This document shows, piece by piece, positions 38,549 through 48,377 of a stretch of DNA of 64,000 nt (positions within the stretch are counted from its first letter, which is position 1; each line of letters begins with the position of its first letter). A model generated the notes under the pieces. The model was not told the origin of the DNA. It ran no database searches and saw nothing but the letters and a program-made list of their open reading frames with translations. The DNA comes from Escherichia whittamii (GTDB lineage: Bacteria > Pseudomonadota > Gammaproteobacteria > Enterobacterales > Enterobacteriaceae). The position numbers and the translations under genes were made by a program. The DNA is taken from NCBI RefSeq assembly GCF_014836715.1, contig NZ_JACSQI010000015.1, positions 1 to 64,000 on the forward strand. Reading direction: 5' to 3'.

Positions 38549-38980
38549 ATGTCATTTACTGATATCTATCAGATTTCTGGCTCGGCGATGACGGCGCAAA
38601 CGCTGCGTCTGAATACCGTTGCCAGTAACCTGGCGAATGCCAATGCGCCCGCCAGCAGCGAGGCGCAGGCGTATAAAGCGCGCAGTCCGGTTTTTGCCGC
38701 GGTGTATCACCACAGTTTGTTGGCGGGTACACATCGTCATGCCATTGACGGCGCCAGCGTACAGGTGCAGGACGTGCTGCAAACCGGCGGGGCGGTGAAA
38801 CGCTATGAACCGCATTCGCCGCTCGCCGATGCCAACGGTGATGTCTGGTATCCCGACGTCAACGTGGTGGAACAGATGGCGGACATGATGTCGGCCTCGC
38901 GCGATTTTGAAACCAACGTCGATGTGCTCAACAACGTGAAAAGTATGCAGCAAAGCCTGCTGAAACTGGGAGAAGCCTGA
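38549..38980 (+). CDS. lfgC: LfgC, proximal rod protein (FlgC family), intact
   Basis: 143 residues. LNTVASNLANANAPAS and the C-terminal YPDVNVVEQMADMMSASRDFETNVDVLNN match FlgC. The frame is fully open; a frameshift here is, to my recollection, what disables the Flag-2 copy of strain 042. Overlaps lfgD by 1 bp. Confidence 0.94.
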   Translation: MSFTDIYQISGSAMTAQTLRLNTVASNLANANAPASSEAQAYKARSPVFAAVYHHSLLAGTHRHAIDGASVQVQDVLQTGGAVKRYEPHSPLADANGDVWYPDVNVVEQMADMMSASRDFETNVDVLNNVKSMQQSLLKLGEA

Positions 38981-39693
38981 TGAATACCCTGGCGCTGAAT
39001 GCGCAATCGCCGCAGCCGACCGCTACGGCGGAAAGCAATAATGTGGCGGCCAGCGACACGCAAAGCAGCAGCGATAGCTCGCCCGTCGATACTTTCCTGA
39101 CGCTGTTTGTCGCTGAGATCCAAAACCAGGACCCGACTGACCCGACCGACGCCACCGAATATATCGATCAGCTTTCGTCGATGGCGCAGGTGGCGATGAT
39201 GGAAGAGATGAGCGTGCAGGCCAACACCAACGCGGTGCTGATGAGCAACATTCAGGTGATGGCGCTCGGCAACCTGGTGGGAGACGACATTATGGTGCAG
39301 ACCACCGCCTTGCAGGTAAGCGACCAGACCATTAACGGTCGCGCCACGCTTGACGACGCCTGCACCACCGCCGATCTCCACTTTACCGATGCCGCAGGCG
39401 ATGACTATACGGTCTCGCTGATCCCGGAAGGCAGTTCGTCCGTCGGGCCAGGGCAGGTGGATTTCTCGATTAATCCTGCCGATTACGGTATCCCGCCCGG
39501 CGATTACGACGTCTCGGTGGTGACCAACACCGGGGAAGAAGAGGTGCCGATTGAAGTCTCCGGCGAAGTGGAGGATGTGCGTATTCCGCTCGACGGCAGC
39601 TCTCCGGTGCTCAACGTTGCAGGTGTGGGCGAAGTGCCGTTCACCATGATTAGCCAGTTTGGCGTACCCGATGCCGACAGTGATGTGGCGTGA
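38980..39693 (+). CDS. lfgD: LfgD, hook cap protein (FlgD family)
   Basis: 237 residues. DTFLTLFVAEIQNQDPTDPT and EYIDQLSSMAQVAMMEEM are the conserved FlgD N-terminal export/assembly segments; the C-terminal two beta domains follow. It caps the growing hook and is shed afterwards. One Cys (DDACTTADLHF). Confidence 0.94.
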   Translation: MNTLALNAQSPQPTATAESNNVAASDTQSSSDSSPVDTFLTLFVAEIQNQDPTDPTDATEYIDQLSSMAQVAMMEEMSVQANTNAVLMSNIQVMALGNLVGDDIMVQTTALQVSDQTINGRATLDDACTTADLHFTDAAGDDYTVSLIPEGSSSVGPGQVDFSINPADYGIPPGDYDVSVVTNTGEEEVPIEVSGEVEDVRIPLDGSSPVLNVAGVGEVPFTMISQFGVPDADSDVA

Positions 39694-39705
39694 TGACCGG
39701 TGCCA

Positions 39706-39796
<91 letters not shown>

Positions 39797-39837
39797 ACGG
39801 ACACGCTGTCAAAAATTTGAATCAACAGGATGAAACA

Positions 39838-41040
39838 ATGAGTTATGAAATTGCCGCGACGGGGCTGAATGCCGTTAACGAACAGCTGGACGGGATCAGT
39901 AACAACATCGCCAACGCCGGAACGGTGGGCTATAAGTCGATGACCACCCAGTTTTCAGCCATGTATGCCGGAAGCCAGGCGATGGGCGTCAGCGTGGCGG
40001 GCACCGCGCAAAGTATTTCGCGCGGCGGTTCGCTGGTCTCTACCGGAAACGCCCTTGATTTGGCGATTAATGACGACGGTTTTTTTGTGATGTGCGACAG
40101 CGCGGGCAATATTTCTTACACCCGCGCAGGCTCGTTTGAAACTGACAAAAACGGCTATATCGTCAATGCGTCGGGCGCCTATTTGCAGGGTTATCCGGTG
40201 GATGACAGCGGCACCCTGCAAACCGGTACCGTCACGGACATTCAGATCAAAACTGGCAATATTCCGGCGCAGGCCAGCAGCGACCTGACCTTTACCGCTA
40301 ACTTTGATGCCAGCGATACGGCTATCGATCGTACCACCGTACCGTTCGACCCGACCAACAGCAGCTCCTATACCGATAGCTACACCACCACGGTGTATGA
40401 CGCGTTAGGTAACGAGCACTCGGTTTGCCAGTATTTTACTAAAACCAGCGATAACACCTGGGAAGTGCAGTACACCTTTGATGGTCAGCAGCAGGCAGGC
40501 GTTCCGGCAACTACCTTAAGCTTCGATCCGAACACCGGGAAACTGACCTCGCCCACCTCGCCGCAGACCATTGAGTTTCAGACCAGCGGCAGTGCGCCTA
40601 TCGATCTCACCGTCGATTACACGACCTGTACGCAATACGGTTCTGAATTTTCGGTCACCACCAACGCCGCCAACGGTTATGCCTCCGCCACTCAGAACGG
40701 CGTGCAGGTCGATGACGATGGCAAAGTGTACGCCACCTACAGCAACGGCGAGCGCATGTTGCAGGGGCAAGTGGTGCTGGCGACCTTCCCGAATGAAAAC
40801 GGCCTTGAGGCGGTGAGCGGCACCGCGTGGGTACAAACCGGGGAATCCGGCACCCCGCTGATTGGCGTCCCTGGCTCCGGCACCTGCGGCACGCTGTCGT
40901 CGGGCGTGCTCGAAAGTTCCAACGTCGATATCACCAGCGAACTGGTGGAGTTAATGACCGCCCAGCGTAACTACCAGGCCAATACCAAAGTTATCGCCAC
41001 CAGTACGCAGCTCGATGACGCGCTGTTCCAGGCAATGTAA
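39838..41040 (+). CDS. lfgE: LfgE, hook protein (FlgE family)
   Basis: 400 residues from MSYEIAATGLNAVNEQL (ATG 39838). ISNNIANAGTVGYK is the N-terminal rod/hook motif, and the C-terminal NVDITSELVELMTAQRNYQANTKVI is conserved. Four cysteines occur in the surface-exposed middle and end (VMCDSAG, SVCQYFT, TTCTQYG, GTCGTLS), unusual for an exported axial protein. Confidence 0.95.
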   Translation: MSYEIAATGLNAVNEQLDGISNNIANAGTVGYKSMTTQFSAMYAGSQAMGVSVAGTAQSISRGGSLVSTGNALDLAINDDGFFVMCDSAGNISYTRAGSFETDKNGYIVNASGAYLQGYPVDDSGTLQTGTVTDIQIKTGNIPAQASSDLTFTANFDASDTAIDRTTVPFDPTNSSSYTDSYTTTVYDALGNEHSVCQYFTKTSDNTWEVQYTFDGQQQAGVPATTLSFDPNTGKLTSPTSPQTIEFQTSGSAPIDLTVDYTTCTQYGSEFSVTTNAANGYASATQNGVQVDDDGKVYATYSNGERMLQGQVVLATFPNENGLEAVSGTAWVQTGESGTPLIGVPGSGTCGTLSSGVLESSNVDITSELVELMTAQRNYQANTKVIATSTQLDDALFQAM

Positions 41041-41777
41041 TGGACCGCTTGATTTATACCGCCCTGAGCGGTGCATCTCAGACCTTGTACGAGCAGCAAA
41101 TTAGCGCCAACAACCTGGCGAACGTCAACACCAACGGTTTTCGTGCAGATATGGCGATGGCGACCAACGACAAGGTGAAAGGCGGTGGCTTCGACACACG
41201 CTACATGGCGCAGGAAGGGGCCAGCGGCGTGAACGACAGCACAGGTGTTGCGGAGAAAACCGAACGCCCGCTGGACGTGGCGATTCAGGGCGCGGGGTAT
41301 ATTGCGGTGCAGGATAAAAACGGCAACGAAGTCTATACCCGCAATGGCAACATCCAGCAGGACGATCAGGGGCAACTGACCATCGACGGCAATCTGGTGC
41401 TGGGGGATAACGGGCCGATCATTCTGCCGCCGAACGCCATTGCTTCGTTTGGCAGCGACGGCACGCTCTCGGTAACGCCCGATGACGGCGACGTGACCGC
41501 GACGATGGATATCGACCGCCTGAAGCTGGTGGATATTCCGGTTGCTGACCTGGCGAAAAACGCTGAAGGGATGCTGGTGACTGCTGACGGCGTGCCAGCC
41601 CAGCGCGATGAAAACATCAAAGTTAGCGGCGGTTTTCTGGAGGGCAGCAATGTCTCAGCGGTGAGCGAGATGATGTCGTCCATCGCCATGAACCGCCAGT
41701 TTGAAGCGCAGATCAAAATGATGAAAACCGCCGAAGATATCAGCGACGCGGGCAACCGCTTATTGCGCGGCTCGTAA
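41040..41777 (+). CDS. lfgF: LfgF, proximal rod protein (FlgF family)
   Basis: 245 residues, MDRLIYTALSGASQTLYEQQ; ISANNLANVNTNGFRADMA is the rod motif and EGSNVSAVSEMMSSIAMNRQFE the C-terminal one. Overlaps the lfgE stop by 1 bp (TAATG). Confidence 0.95.
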   Translation: MDRLIYTALSGASQTLYEQQISANNLANVNTNGFRADMAMATNDKVKGGGFDTRYMAQEGASGVNDSTGVAEKTERPLDVAIQGAGYIAVQDKNGNEVYTRNGNIQQDDQGQLTIDGNLVLGDNGPIILPPNAIASFGSDGTLSVTPDDGDVTATMDIDRLKLVDIPVADLAKNAEGMLVTADGVPAQRDENIKVSGGFLEGSNVSAVSEMMSSIAMNRQFEAQIKMMKTAEDISDAGNRLLRGS

Positions 41778-41784
41778 CCGCACT

Positions 41785-41822
41785 TCGTAGGCCGGATAAG
41801 GCGCTCACGCCGCATCCGGCAA
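41785..41822. repeat. REP unit between lfgF and lfgG
   Basis: GTAGGCCGGATAAGGCGCTC then ACGCCGCATCCGGC. Confidence 0.85.
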
Positions 41823-41855
41823 CCGCGGCCCAAAAACAACACGGAATTTACCACC

Positions 41856-42641
41856 ATGAACGCAGCATTATGGATCAGCAAAACCGGCCTCTCGGCGCAG
41901 GATGCTGAAATGAGCGCGATTGCCAACAACATCGCCAACGTTAACACCACTGGCTTCAAGCGCGACCGGGTGATGTTTCAGGATCTGTTCTACCAGACCC
42001 AGGAAGCGCCGGGTGCGATGCTTGACCAGAACAACATCATGCCGACCGGGCTGCAATTCGGTAGCGGCGTGCGCATTGTCGGTACACAGAAAACCTTCAC
42101 TGAAGGCAACGTCGAAACCACCGACAACGCCATGAATGTTGCCATTATGGGGCAGGGATTTTTGCAGGTGCAAAAGGCCAACGGCGATATCGCCTATACC
42201 CGCGACGGCAACTTACAGGTGAACGCCGACGGAGTGTTAACCAACTCGCAGGGCTTGCCGCTGCAGCCGGAAATCGACGTTCCGGCAGGGGCGACCAGCG
42301 TCGCGTTTGGTGAGGATGGCACGGTGACGGCGATCTTACCCGGCGACAGCGATGCGACCGAGTTGGGGCAACTGACGCTGGTTAACTTCGCCAACCCGGC
42401 GGGGCTTTCCGCCGAGGGCGATAACCTCTATCTGGAAACCGCCGCTAGCGGTCAACCGACCGAGGGCGTGCCGGGCGAAGATGGGCTGGGCACTTTGCAG
42501 GACAACGCGCTGGAAGGCTCAAACGTGGATATCGTCAACGAAATGGTGGCGATGATTACGGTGCAACGCGCGTACGAGATGAACGCCAAAATGGTGTCGG
42601 CGGCGGACGATATGTTGCAGTACATCAGTCAGACGCTGTAA
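41856..42641 (+). CDS. lfgG: LfgG, distal rod protein (FlgG family)
   Basis: 261 residues, MNAALWISKTGLSAQDAEM; SAIANNIANVNTTGFKRDRVM and the C-terminal EGSNVDIVNEMVAMITVQRAYE are diagnostic of FlgG. It forms the distal rod that crosses the periplasm. Confidence 0.95.
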   Translation: MNAALWISKTGLSAQDAEMSAIANNIANVNTTGFKRDRVMFQDLFYQTQEAPGAMLDQNNIMPTGLQFGSGVRIVGTQKTFTEGNVETTDNAMNVAIMGQGFLQVQKANGDIAYTRDGNLQVNADGVLTNSQGLPLQPEIDVPAGATSVAFGEDGTVTAILPGDSDATELGQLTLVNFANPAGLSAEGDNLYLETAASGQPTEGVPGEDGLGTLQDNALEGSNVDIVNEMVAMITVQRAYEMNAKMVSAADDMLQYISQTL

Positions 42642-42647
42642 GGCGAA

Positions 42648-42812
42648 ATGTCGGATGCGACGCTGACGCCCTTCCAGGCACGATAAACGAGTGGACGGCG
42701 CATATGAGTTTGGTTGATTAACTGTTAATAAACCGTCCACACGCGCATCAGGCAATGTGCGCACGCTTGTTGTCGGATGCGACGCTGACGCGTCTTATCC
42801 GACCTACAAGAG
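42648..42812. repeat. REP-like units between lfgG and lfgH
   Basis: ATGTCGGATGCGACGCTGAC and TGTCGGATGCGACGCTGACG are near-copies 130 bp apart, with GCGCATCAGGCAATG and TATCCGACCTAC as partner arms. The 200 bp gap carries nothing else I can name. Confidence 0.7.
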
Positions 42813-42845
42813 CAGATAACTCATTGTATTTTAAACAGGCAGAAC

Positions 42846-43511
42846 GTGAAAAATTATCTCTGGCTGGTGGCGCTGCTTCCACTCCTTAGCGGGTGTGAAT
42901 CGCAGGCTATTCTGGTCAAAAAAGACGACGCATACTTTGCGCCACCTACCACCGAAGCGCCGCCTCCGGCAGACGGGCGTGCCGGAGGCGTATTTGAAAC
43001 GGGCTACAACTGGTCGCTAACCGCCGATCGGCGGGCTTATCGTGTGGGCGATATCCTGACGGTGATCCTCGAAGAATCGACCCAGTCGAGCAAACAGGCG
43101 AAAACCAACTTCGGCAAAAGCAACACCGTCGATATCGGTGCGCCGACCATTTTTGGTCACACCAAAGATAAGCTTTCTGGCTCCATCGACGCCAATCGCG
43201 ACTTTGACGGCAGCGCCACTTCCCAGCAGCAGAACAGCCTGCGCGGGGAGATCACGGTTTCCGTCCATGCGGTGCAGCCCAACGGCATTCTGCAAATTCG
43301 CGGCGAGAAATGGCTCACCCTCAACCAGGGCGATGAATACATCCGCTTAAGCGGCCTGGTGCGTGCCGACGATATCCAGAACGACAACTCGGTTTCCTCT
43401 CAGCGGATCGCCGACGCCCGCATTTCCTATGCCGGACGCGGCGCGTTAAGCGACGCCAACGCCGCAGGCTGGCTGACGCGGTTGTTTAACCATCCTCTGT
43501 TCCCGATTTAA
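42846..43511 (+). CDS. lfgH: LfgH, outer-membrane L-ring lipoprotein (FlgH family)
   Basis: 221 residues. Lipobox LLSGC at residues 12-16 with Cys as the lipidated residue. [22 protein letters not shown] and [22 protein letters not shown] are FlgH hallmarks. Forms the L ring in the outer membrane with LfgI below. Confidence 0.95.
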   Translation: MKNYLWLVALLPLLSGCESQAILVKKDDAYFAPPTTEAPPPADGRAGGVFETGYNWSLTADRRAYRVGDILTVILEESTQSSKQAKTNFGKSNTVDIGAPTIFGHTKDKLSGSIDANRDFDGSATSQQQNSLRGEITVSVHAVQPNGILQIRGEKWLTLNQGDEYIRLSGLVRADDIQNDNSVSSQRIADARISYAGRGALSDANAAGWLTRLFNHPLFPI

Positions 43512-43525
43512 TGCCGGAGAGTGCA

Positions 43526-44626
43526 ATGCAAAACTGGATAAAGACGGTGGTAGTAGCCGTAAGCCTGGCGCTGCCCGGCGTGGCGCTGGCGCAATCGCTG
43601 GAGTCGCTGGTCAACGTACAGGGCGTGCGCGAAAACCAACTGGTCGGCTACAGCCTGGTGGTCGGCCTCGATGGTACCGGCGATAAAAACCAGGTCAAAT
43701 TCACCAATCAGACCATCACTAATATGCTGCGCCAGTTTGGCGTGCAGTTGCCAAATAAAATCGATCCGAAGGTGAAAAACGTCGCCGCGGTGGCGGTGAG
43801 CGCCACATTGCCGCCGATGTACTCGCGCGGGCAGACCATCGACGTCACCGTTTCGTCGATTGGCGATGCGAAAAGTATTCGTGGCGGCACTTTGTTGCTG
43901 ACGCAGTTGCACGGTGCAGATGGCGAAGTGTATGCCCTGGCGCAGGGAAGCGTGGTGGTGGGCGGGATGAATGCCACCGGGGCCAGTGGCTCGAGCGTAA
44001 CGGTTAATACGCCGACCGCCGGGTTAATTCCCAACGGCGCGACGGTGGAGCGCGAGATCCCCAGCGATTTTCAGATGGGCGACACCATCACGCTCAACCT
44101 GAAACGCCCATCGTTTAAAGATGCCAACAATATTGCGGCGGCGATCAATGCCTCGTTTGGCGGCATTGCCACCGCGCAGAGTTCCACCAACGTTACCGTG
44201 CGCGCGCCCACCAGCCCCGGCGCGCGGGTGGCGTTTATGTCGCAACTGGACGATGTACAAGTGCAGGCGGAGAAAATCCGCGCCCGCGTGGTGTTTAACT
44301 CGCGCACCGGTACGGTGGTAATGGGCGATGGTATCGCGCTACACGCGGCGGCGGTGTCGCACGGCAGCCTGACCGTTTCGATTAACGAAACCAGCAACGT
44401 CAGCCAGCCGAATGCCTTTGCGGGCGGGCGCACGGCGGTGACGCCGCAAAGCAATATCGCGGTGAATCATGCCCGTCCGGGCGTGGTGAGTTTGCCGGAG
44501 TCGAGCAGCCTGAAAACGCTGGTGAATGCGTTGAACAGTTTAGGCGCAACGCCGGACGACATTATGTCGATTTTGCAGGCGCTGCATGAGGCGGGCGCGC
44601 TGGATGCCGACCTGGAGGTGATCTGA
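43526..44626 (+). CDS. lfgI: LfgI, P-ring protein (FlgI family)
   Basis: 366 residues from [18 protein letters not shown] (signal peptide to ...VALAQ). The frame opens 5 codons earlier, overlapping lfgH; the internal ATG after GGAGAG is preferred. [19 protein letters not shown] is the FlgI signature. Periplasmic P ring; needs LfgA. Confidence 0.94.
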   Translation: MQNWIKTVVVAVSLALPGVALAQSLESLVNVQGVRENQLVGYSLVVGLDGTGDKNQVKFTNQTITNMLRQFGVQLPNKIDPKVKNVAAVAVSATLPPMYSRGQTIDVTVSSIGDAKSIRGGTLLLTQLHGADGEVYALAQGSVVVGGMNATGASGSSVTVNTPTAGLIPNGATVEREIPSDFQMGDTITLNLKRPSFKDANNIAAAINASFGGIATAQSSTNVTVRAPTSPGARVAFMSQLDDVQVQAEKIRARVVFNSRTGTVVMGDGIALHAAAVSHGSLTVSINETSNVSQPNAFAGGRTAVTPQSNIAVNHARPGVVSLPESSSLKTLVNALNSLGATPDDIMSILQALHEAGALDADLEVI

Positions 44627-44925
44627 TGAAAGTGAACGCCAGCGGTGGGATTGACGGCAGCGACGCGTTAATGGGGCCGAAAGTTCAGGCCAATGATATC
44701 AAGCAGGCCGCGGAGCAGTTTGAGGCGATTTTTTTACGCAACATGTTGAAAGAGATGCGAAAAACCAACGAGTTGTTCGATTCGAAAGATAACCCGTTTA
44801 ACAGCGATTCGGTGCGCATGATGCAGGGGTTTTATGACGATGAGTTGTGTAACACCCTGGCGCAGCAACACGGGATTGGGATCGCGGCGATGATTGTGAA
44901 GCAGTTGTCGCCCAAGGGGAAATGA
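44626..44925 (+). CDS. lfgJ: LfgJ, rod-binding protein without muramidase domain (short FlgJ)
   Basis: 99 residues covering only the N-terminal rod-capping domain of FlgJ (QAAEQFEAIFLRNMLKEMRK; MMQGFYDDELCNTLAQQHGIG). The C-terminal glucosaminidase domain of the roughly 310-residue enterobacterial FlgJ is absent. Wall penetration must come from another enzyme. Overlaps lfgI by 1 bp. Confidence 0.92.
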   Translation: MKVNASGGIDGSDALMGPKVQANDIKQAAEQFEAIFLRNMLKEMRKTNELFDSKDNPFNSDSVRMMQGFYDDELCNTLAQQHGIGIAAMIVKQLSPKGK

Positions 44926-44950
44926 GGTGCGCGCTTTGCCCCTCACCCAT

Positions 44951-44978
44951 TTAAGAATCCCCAACCTAACGCCGCTTT
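44951..44978 (+). promoter_or_regulatory. Candidate LafS (sigma-28) promoter for lfgKL
   Basis: TTAAGAAT (44951-44958), 12 bp, GCCGCTTT (44971-44978), 32 bp before the lfgK start. Same architecture as the site before lfgM. FlgK/FlgL are late genes, so sigma-28 control is expected. Confidence 0.5.
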
Positions 44979-45010
44979 TAACCGGCACGATTTACCGGTA
45001 AGGACCCAAC

Positions 45011-46387
45011 ATGGACATGATTAACATCGGCTACAGCGGCGCATCAACCGCGCAGGTGGAGCTGAACGTCACGGCGCAAAATACCGCGAACGCCATGACC
45101 ACAGGCTACACTCGCCAGGTAGCAGAGATCAGCACCATCGGCGCCAGCGGCGGTTCGCCGAACAGCGCCGGTAACGGCGTGCAGGTGGACAGCATTCGCC
45201 GCGTCTCCAACCAGTATCAGGTGAATCAGGTGTGGTATGCCGCCAGCGATTACGGCTATTACAGCACCCAGCAGGGGTATCTTAGCCAACTGGAAGCAGT
45301 ACTGAGCGACGACAACAGCAGCCTGAGCGGCGGCTTCGATAACTTCTTCGCCGCCCTTAACGAAGCGACCACCAGCCCTGACGATTCCGCCCTGCGCCAG
45401 CAGGTGATCAGCGAAGCCGGGGCGCTGTCGTTGCGTATCGACAACACGCTGGATTACATCGACTCGCAAAGTACGGAAATCATCAGCCAGCAGCAGGCGA
45501 TGGTGTCGCAAATCAACACGCTCACCAGCGGCATCGCCAGCTATAACCAGCAAATCGCCCAGGCCGAAGCTAACGGCGATAACGCCTCCGCGCTGTATGA
45601 CGCGCGCGATCAGATGGTGGAAGAACTGAGCGGAATGATGGATGTGCAGGTCAATATCGACGACCAGGGCAACTACAACGTTACCCTGCAAAACGGCCAG
45701 CCGCTGGTGAGCGGGCAGCAGAGTTCGACCATCGCGCTGGAAACCAACGCCGATGGCACGCCGTCCATGTCGCTGACCTTTGCCGGAACTACCTCGACCA
45801 TGACCACCGATACAGGCGGTTCATTAGGCGCATTGTTCGACTATCAAAACGACGTGCTGACGCCGCTGACCGACACCATCAACAGCATGGCGTCGCAGTT
45901 TGCCGATGCGGTCAACAATCAACTGGCGCAGGGTTACGATCTCAACGGCAATCCCGGTGAGCCGCTGTTTATTTACGACGCCAGCAACGCCGATGGCCCG
46001 CTGACCGTTAACCCGGATATCACTGCCGATGAGCTGGCGTTCTCCAGTTCGCCGGACGAAAGCGGCAACAGCGACAACCTGCAGGCGCTGATCAATATCT
46101 CCAGCGAACCGCTGGACATCGCCAATCTCGGCAGCGTGACGGTCGGGCAGGCGTGCTCGTCAATCATCAGCAATATCGGCATCTACAGTCAGCAAAACCA
46201 GACCGAAGTGACCGCCGCGTCTAATGTCTATTCTGAAGCGCAAAACCAGCAGAGCAGCGTCAGCGGCGTCAGCATGGATGAAGAGGCGGTGAACCTGATC
46301 ACCTATCAACAAATTTATGAAGCCAATCTGAAAGTCATTTCCGCCGGCGCCGAGATTTTCGATTCGGTGCTGGAAATGTGCAGTTAA
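45011..46387 (+). CDS. lfgK: LfgK, first hook-filament junction protein (FlgK family)
   Basis: 458 residues, shorter than the usual 550. MDMINIGYSGASTAQVELNV and C-terminal VSMDEEAVNLITYQQIYEAN are FlgK-like. Ribosome site AAGGA about 8 bp upstream. The end overlaps the possible early start of lfgL by a few bases; the chosen lfgL start is 15 bp later. Confidence 0.93.
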   Translation: MDMINIGYSGASTAQVELNVTAQNTANAMTTGYTRQVAEISTIGASGGSPNSAGNGVQVDSIRRVSNQYQVNQVWYAASDYGYYSTQQGYLSQLEAVLSDDNSSLSGGFDNFFAALNEATTSPDDSALRQQVISEAGALSLRIDNTLDYIDSQSTEIISQQQAMVSQINTLTSGIASYNQQIAQAEANGDNASALYDARDQMVEELSGMMDVQVNIDDQGNYNVTLQNGQPLVSGQQSSTIALETNADGTPSMSLTFAGTTSTMTTDTGGSLGALFDYQNDVLTPLTDTINSMASQFADAVNNQLAQGYDLNGNPGEPLFIYDASNADGPLTVNPDITADELAFSSSPDESGNSDNLQALINISSEPLDIANLGSVTVGQACSSIISNIGIYSQQNQTEVTAASNVYSEAQNQQSSVSGVSMDEEAVNLITYQQIYEANLKVISAGAEIFDSVLEMCS

Positions 46388-46401
46388 GCGGGAGCGCGAG
46401 A

Positions 46402-47331
46402 ATGCGAGTAACTACCCAACAAACCTACGTCTCGATGACGCAAAGTTTCAACGATCTCTCCGGCTCTCTGGCGCATGTGGTCGAGCAGATGGCAACTGGC
46501 AAGCAGATTTTGCAGCCGTCGGACGACCCAATCGCCGCCACGCGCATCACCCAGTTGAACCGCCAGCAGTCGGCGATTGAGCAGTATCAAAGCAATATCG
46601 ACTCCGCATCGGCGGGGTTAAGTCAGCAAGAGTCGATTCTCGATGGCGTCAACAACAGCCTGCTGGCGGTGCGCGACGACCTGCTGGAAGCGGCGAACGG
46701 CACCAATACCGCTGATTCGCTCGCCAGCCTCGGTCAGGATATTCAGTCGCTCACCGAATCAATGGTCGCGGCGCTCAATTACCAGGACGAAGACGGTCAC
46801 TACGTGTTTGGCGGCACCATCAACGATCAGCCTCCGATCGTGGCAGTGGACGATGACGGCGATGGCGTCACCGACAGCTACAGCTATCAGGGCAACAGCG
46901 ACCATCGGCAGACCACCGTGTCGAACGGCGTGGAAGTGGATACCAACGTGGCGGCGAGCGATTTCTTCGGCAGCAATTTAGACGTGCTGAACACGCTTAA
47001 TTCGCTCTCTCAGGAGTTGCAAAACCCGGACGTCGATCCGGCAGATCCGCAGGTGCAAAGCGATATTCAGAACGCCGTCGATGTGGTAGATACCGCCTCG
47101 GACGACCTCAACGCATCAATTGCCTCGCTCGGCGAGACGCAGAACACCATGTCGATGTTGAGTGATGCGCAGACCGATATCTCCACCTCCAATGATCAGT
47201 TGATTGGCTCTTTACAGGATCTCGATTACGGCCCGGCGTCGATTACCTTTACCGGACTGGAAGTGGCAATGGAAGCTACCCTCAAGACTTACTCGAAAGT
47301 GAGTGAGTTGAATTTGTTCAGCGTTCTCTAA
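46402..47331 (+). CDS. lfgL: LfgL, second hook-filament junction protein (FlgL family)
   Basis: 309 residues from MRVTTQQTYVSMTQSF, with GGGAG before it. EQMATGKQILQPSDDPIAAT is the FlgL/flagellin-like N-terminal D0/D1 motif. Followed 17 bp later by lafW. Confidence 0.93.
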   Translation: MRVTTQQTYVSMTQSFNDLSGSLAHVVEQMATGKQILQPSDDPIAATRITQLNRQQSAIEQYQSNIDSASAGLSQQESILDGVNNSLLAVRDDLLEAANGTNTADSLASLGQDIQSLTESMVAALNYQDEDGHYVFGGTINDQPPIVAVDDDGDGVTDSYSYQGNSDHRQTTVSNGVEVDTNVAASDFFGSNLDVLNTLNSLSQELQNPDVDPADPQVQSDIQNAVDVVDTASDDLNASIASLGETQNTMSMLSDAQTDISTSNDQLIGSLQDLDYGPASITFTGLEVAMEATLKTYSKVSELNLFSVL

Positions 47332-47347
47332 CTCTTTCAGGAACAGT

Positions 47348-48325
47348 ATGCAGGTCGGACTTACTTCTTCGTCACTCGCTACCGGCGGCGCGCATAGTGC
47401 TGCGGTATCGTCGTCAACCGTTGCGCCCACTCAGGCGGTGCGGCAAAAACTCCCGGCGACGGCGAGTGAATATCCGGCCTCGCCGCTGATTGCCACTCGC
47501 CCGCAGCGTTACAGTGTGCAGCTTAACGATCAGCTCACCACCTTGCAGCAGGCGGTGAGCTATCTCGGGCAACTGGAGCAGCAGTTGCTCGATTATCGTC
47601 ATAGCCAGCGCAAAGGCGGGCAGGCGCAGAGTTCGGCGCTCACGCAGATGCTGGACAAACGCACCGCGCTTTCCGGCGGCGCGGTGGACCGCCAGCTGCA
47701 GCCAGTGTTGCAGGGGGAAGCGCGGGTGACCTTTCACTCGCCGGATCTGGTGAATCTCGTACACAATCCCACGCCAGGAACGCGGATGTTCAGCGTCTCT
47801 GACGGGCGGCAGACCCAGCTTTCGGCGGTGATGGTATCTGATGATGATAGCGCCGGGCAGTACCAGACACGGCTGAATAACGCCCTGCGCCGCGTGGGGG
47901 TGCAGTTGCATCAGCACGCGGACGGCATCAGTTTCTCCACCACCGAAAAACAGTGGCCCAACATCGAACGTACCTTAAGCGTGCGCACCGATGGCGATAA
48001 GTCGGCGTTTACACCACTAAAAACGTTTGCCGAACCGTCGCAGGTCGACCGTTTAGTACAAAGTTTGCAACAGGGTGGGGCGGGGATTTCTCAGACATTA
48101 GAAGGGATTAATCAGCAGCGTGCGAAGATGGCGGTGCAGCAGGAAAAAGCACGGCAGTTAATTGACGGCATGTCCCGCTTCCCGCAAACGGAAAACGCGG
48201 TGCAGGCGTCGGAAAACCTCGGCGGTGTGCTCAATAGCGCCAATCATAATTATCAGGTGTTATTACAGGCGGTGAACGGTCAGGCGCGAATTTCCAGCCA
48301 GACGGTGAGGAGTTTATTGGGCTAA
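47348..48325 (+). CDS. lafW: LafW, Flag-2-specific hook-associated protein
   Basis: 325 residues. The N-terminal 60 residues are low-complexity Ser/Ala/Thr (LTSSSLATGGAHSAAVSSST). The C-terminal part is helical, with ENLGGVLNSANHNYQVLLQA resembling the terminal helices of hook-associated proteins. No signal peptide, as for type III export substrates. Lateral flagellar loci carry a gene of this name here; its exact place in the filament is not known to me. Last gene of the lfgKL-lafW unit. Confidence 0.7.
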   Translation: MQVGLTSSSLATGGAHSAAVSSSTVAPTQAVRQKLPATASEYPASPLIATRPQRYSVQLNDQLTTLQQAVSYLGQLEQQLLDYRHSQRKGGQAQSSALTQMLDKRTALSGGAVDRQLQPVLQGEARVTFHSPDLVNLVHNPTPGTRMFSVSDGRQTQLSAVMVSDDDSAGQYQTRLNNALRRVGVQLHQHADGISFSTTEKQWPNIERTLSVRTDGDKSAFTPLKTFAEPSQVDRLVQSLQQGGAGISQTLEGINQQRAKMAVQQEKARQLIDGMSRFPQTENAVQASENLGGVLNSANHNYQVLLQAVNGQARISSQTVRSLLG

Positions 48326-48335
48326 TTATATGAAT

Positions 48336-48366
48336 GCCGGATAAGAAAACGTCGCATCCGGCATAT
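48336..48366. repeat. Single REP-like palindrome after lafW
   Basis: TGCCGGATAAGAAAACGTCG then CATCCGGCA, between the convergent lafW and lafZ; may act as a transcription barrier. Confidence 0.6.
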
Positions 48367-48377
48367 ATTGGCACGCA

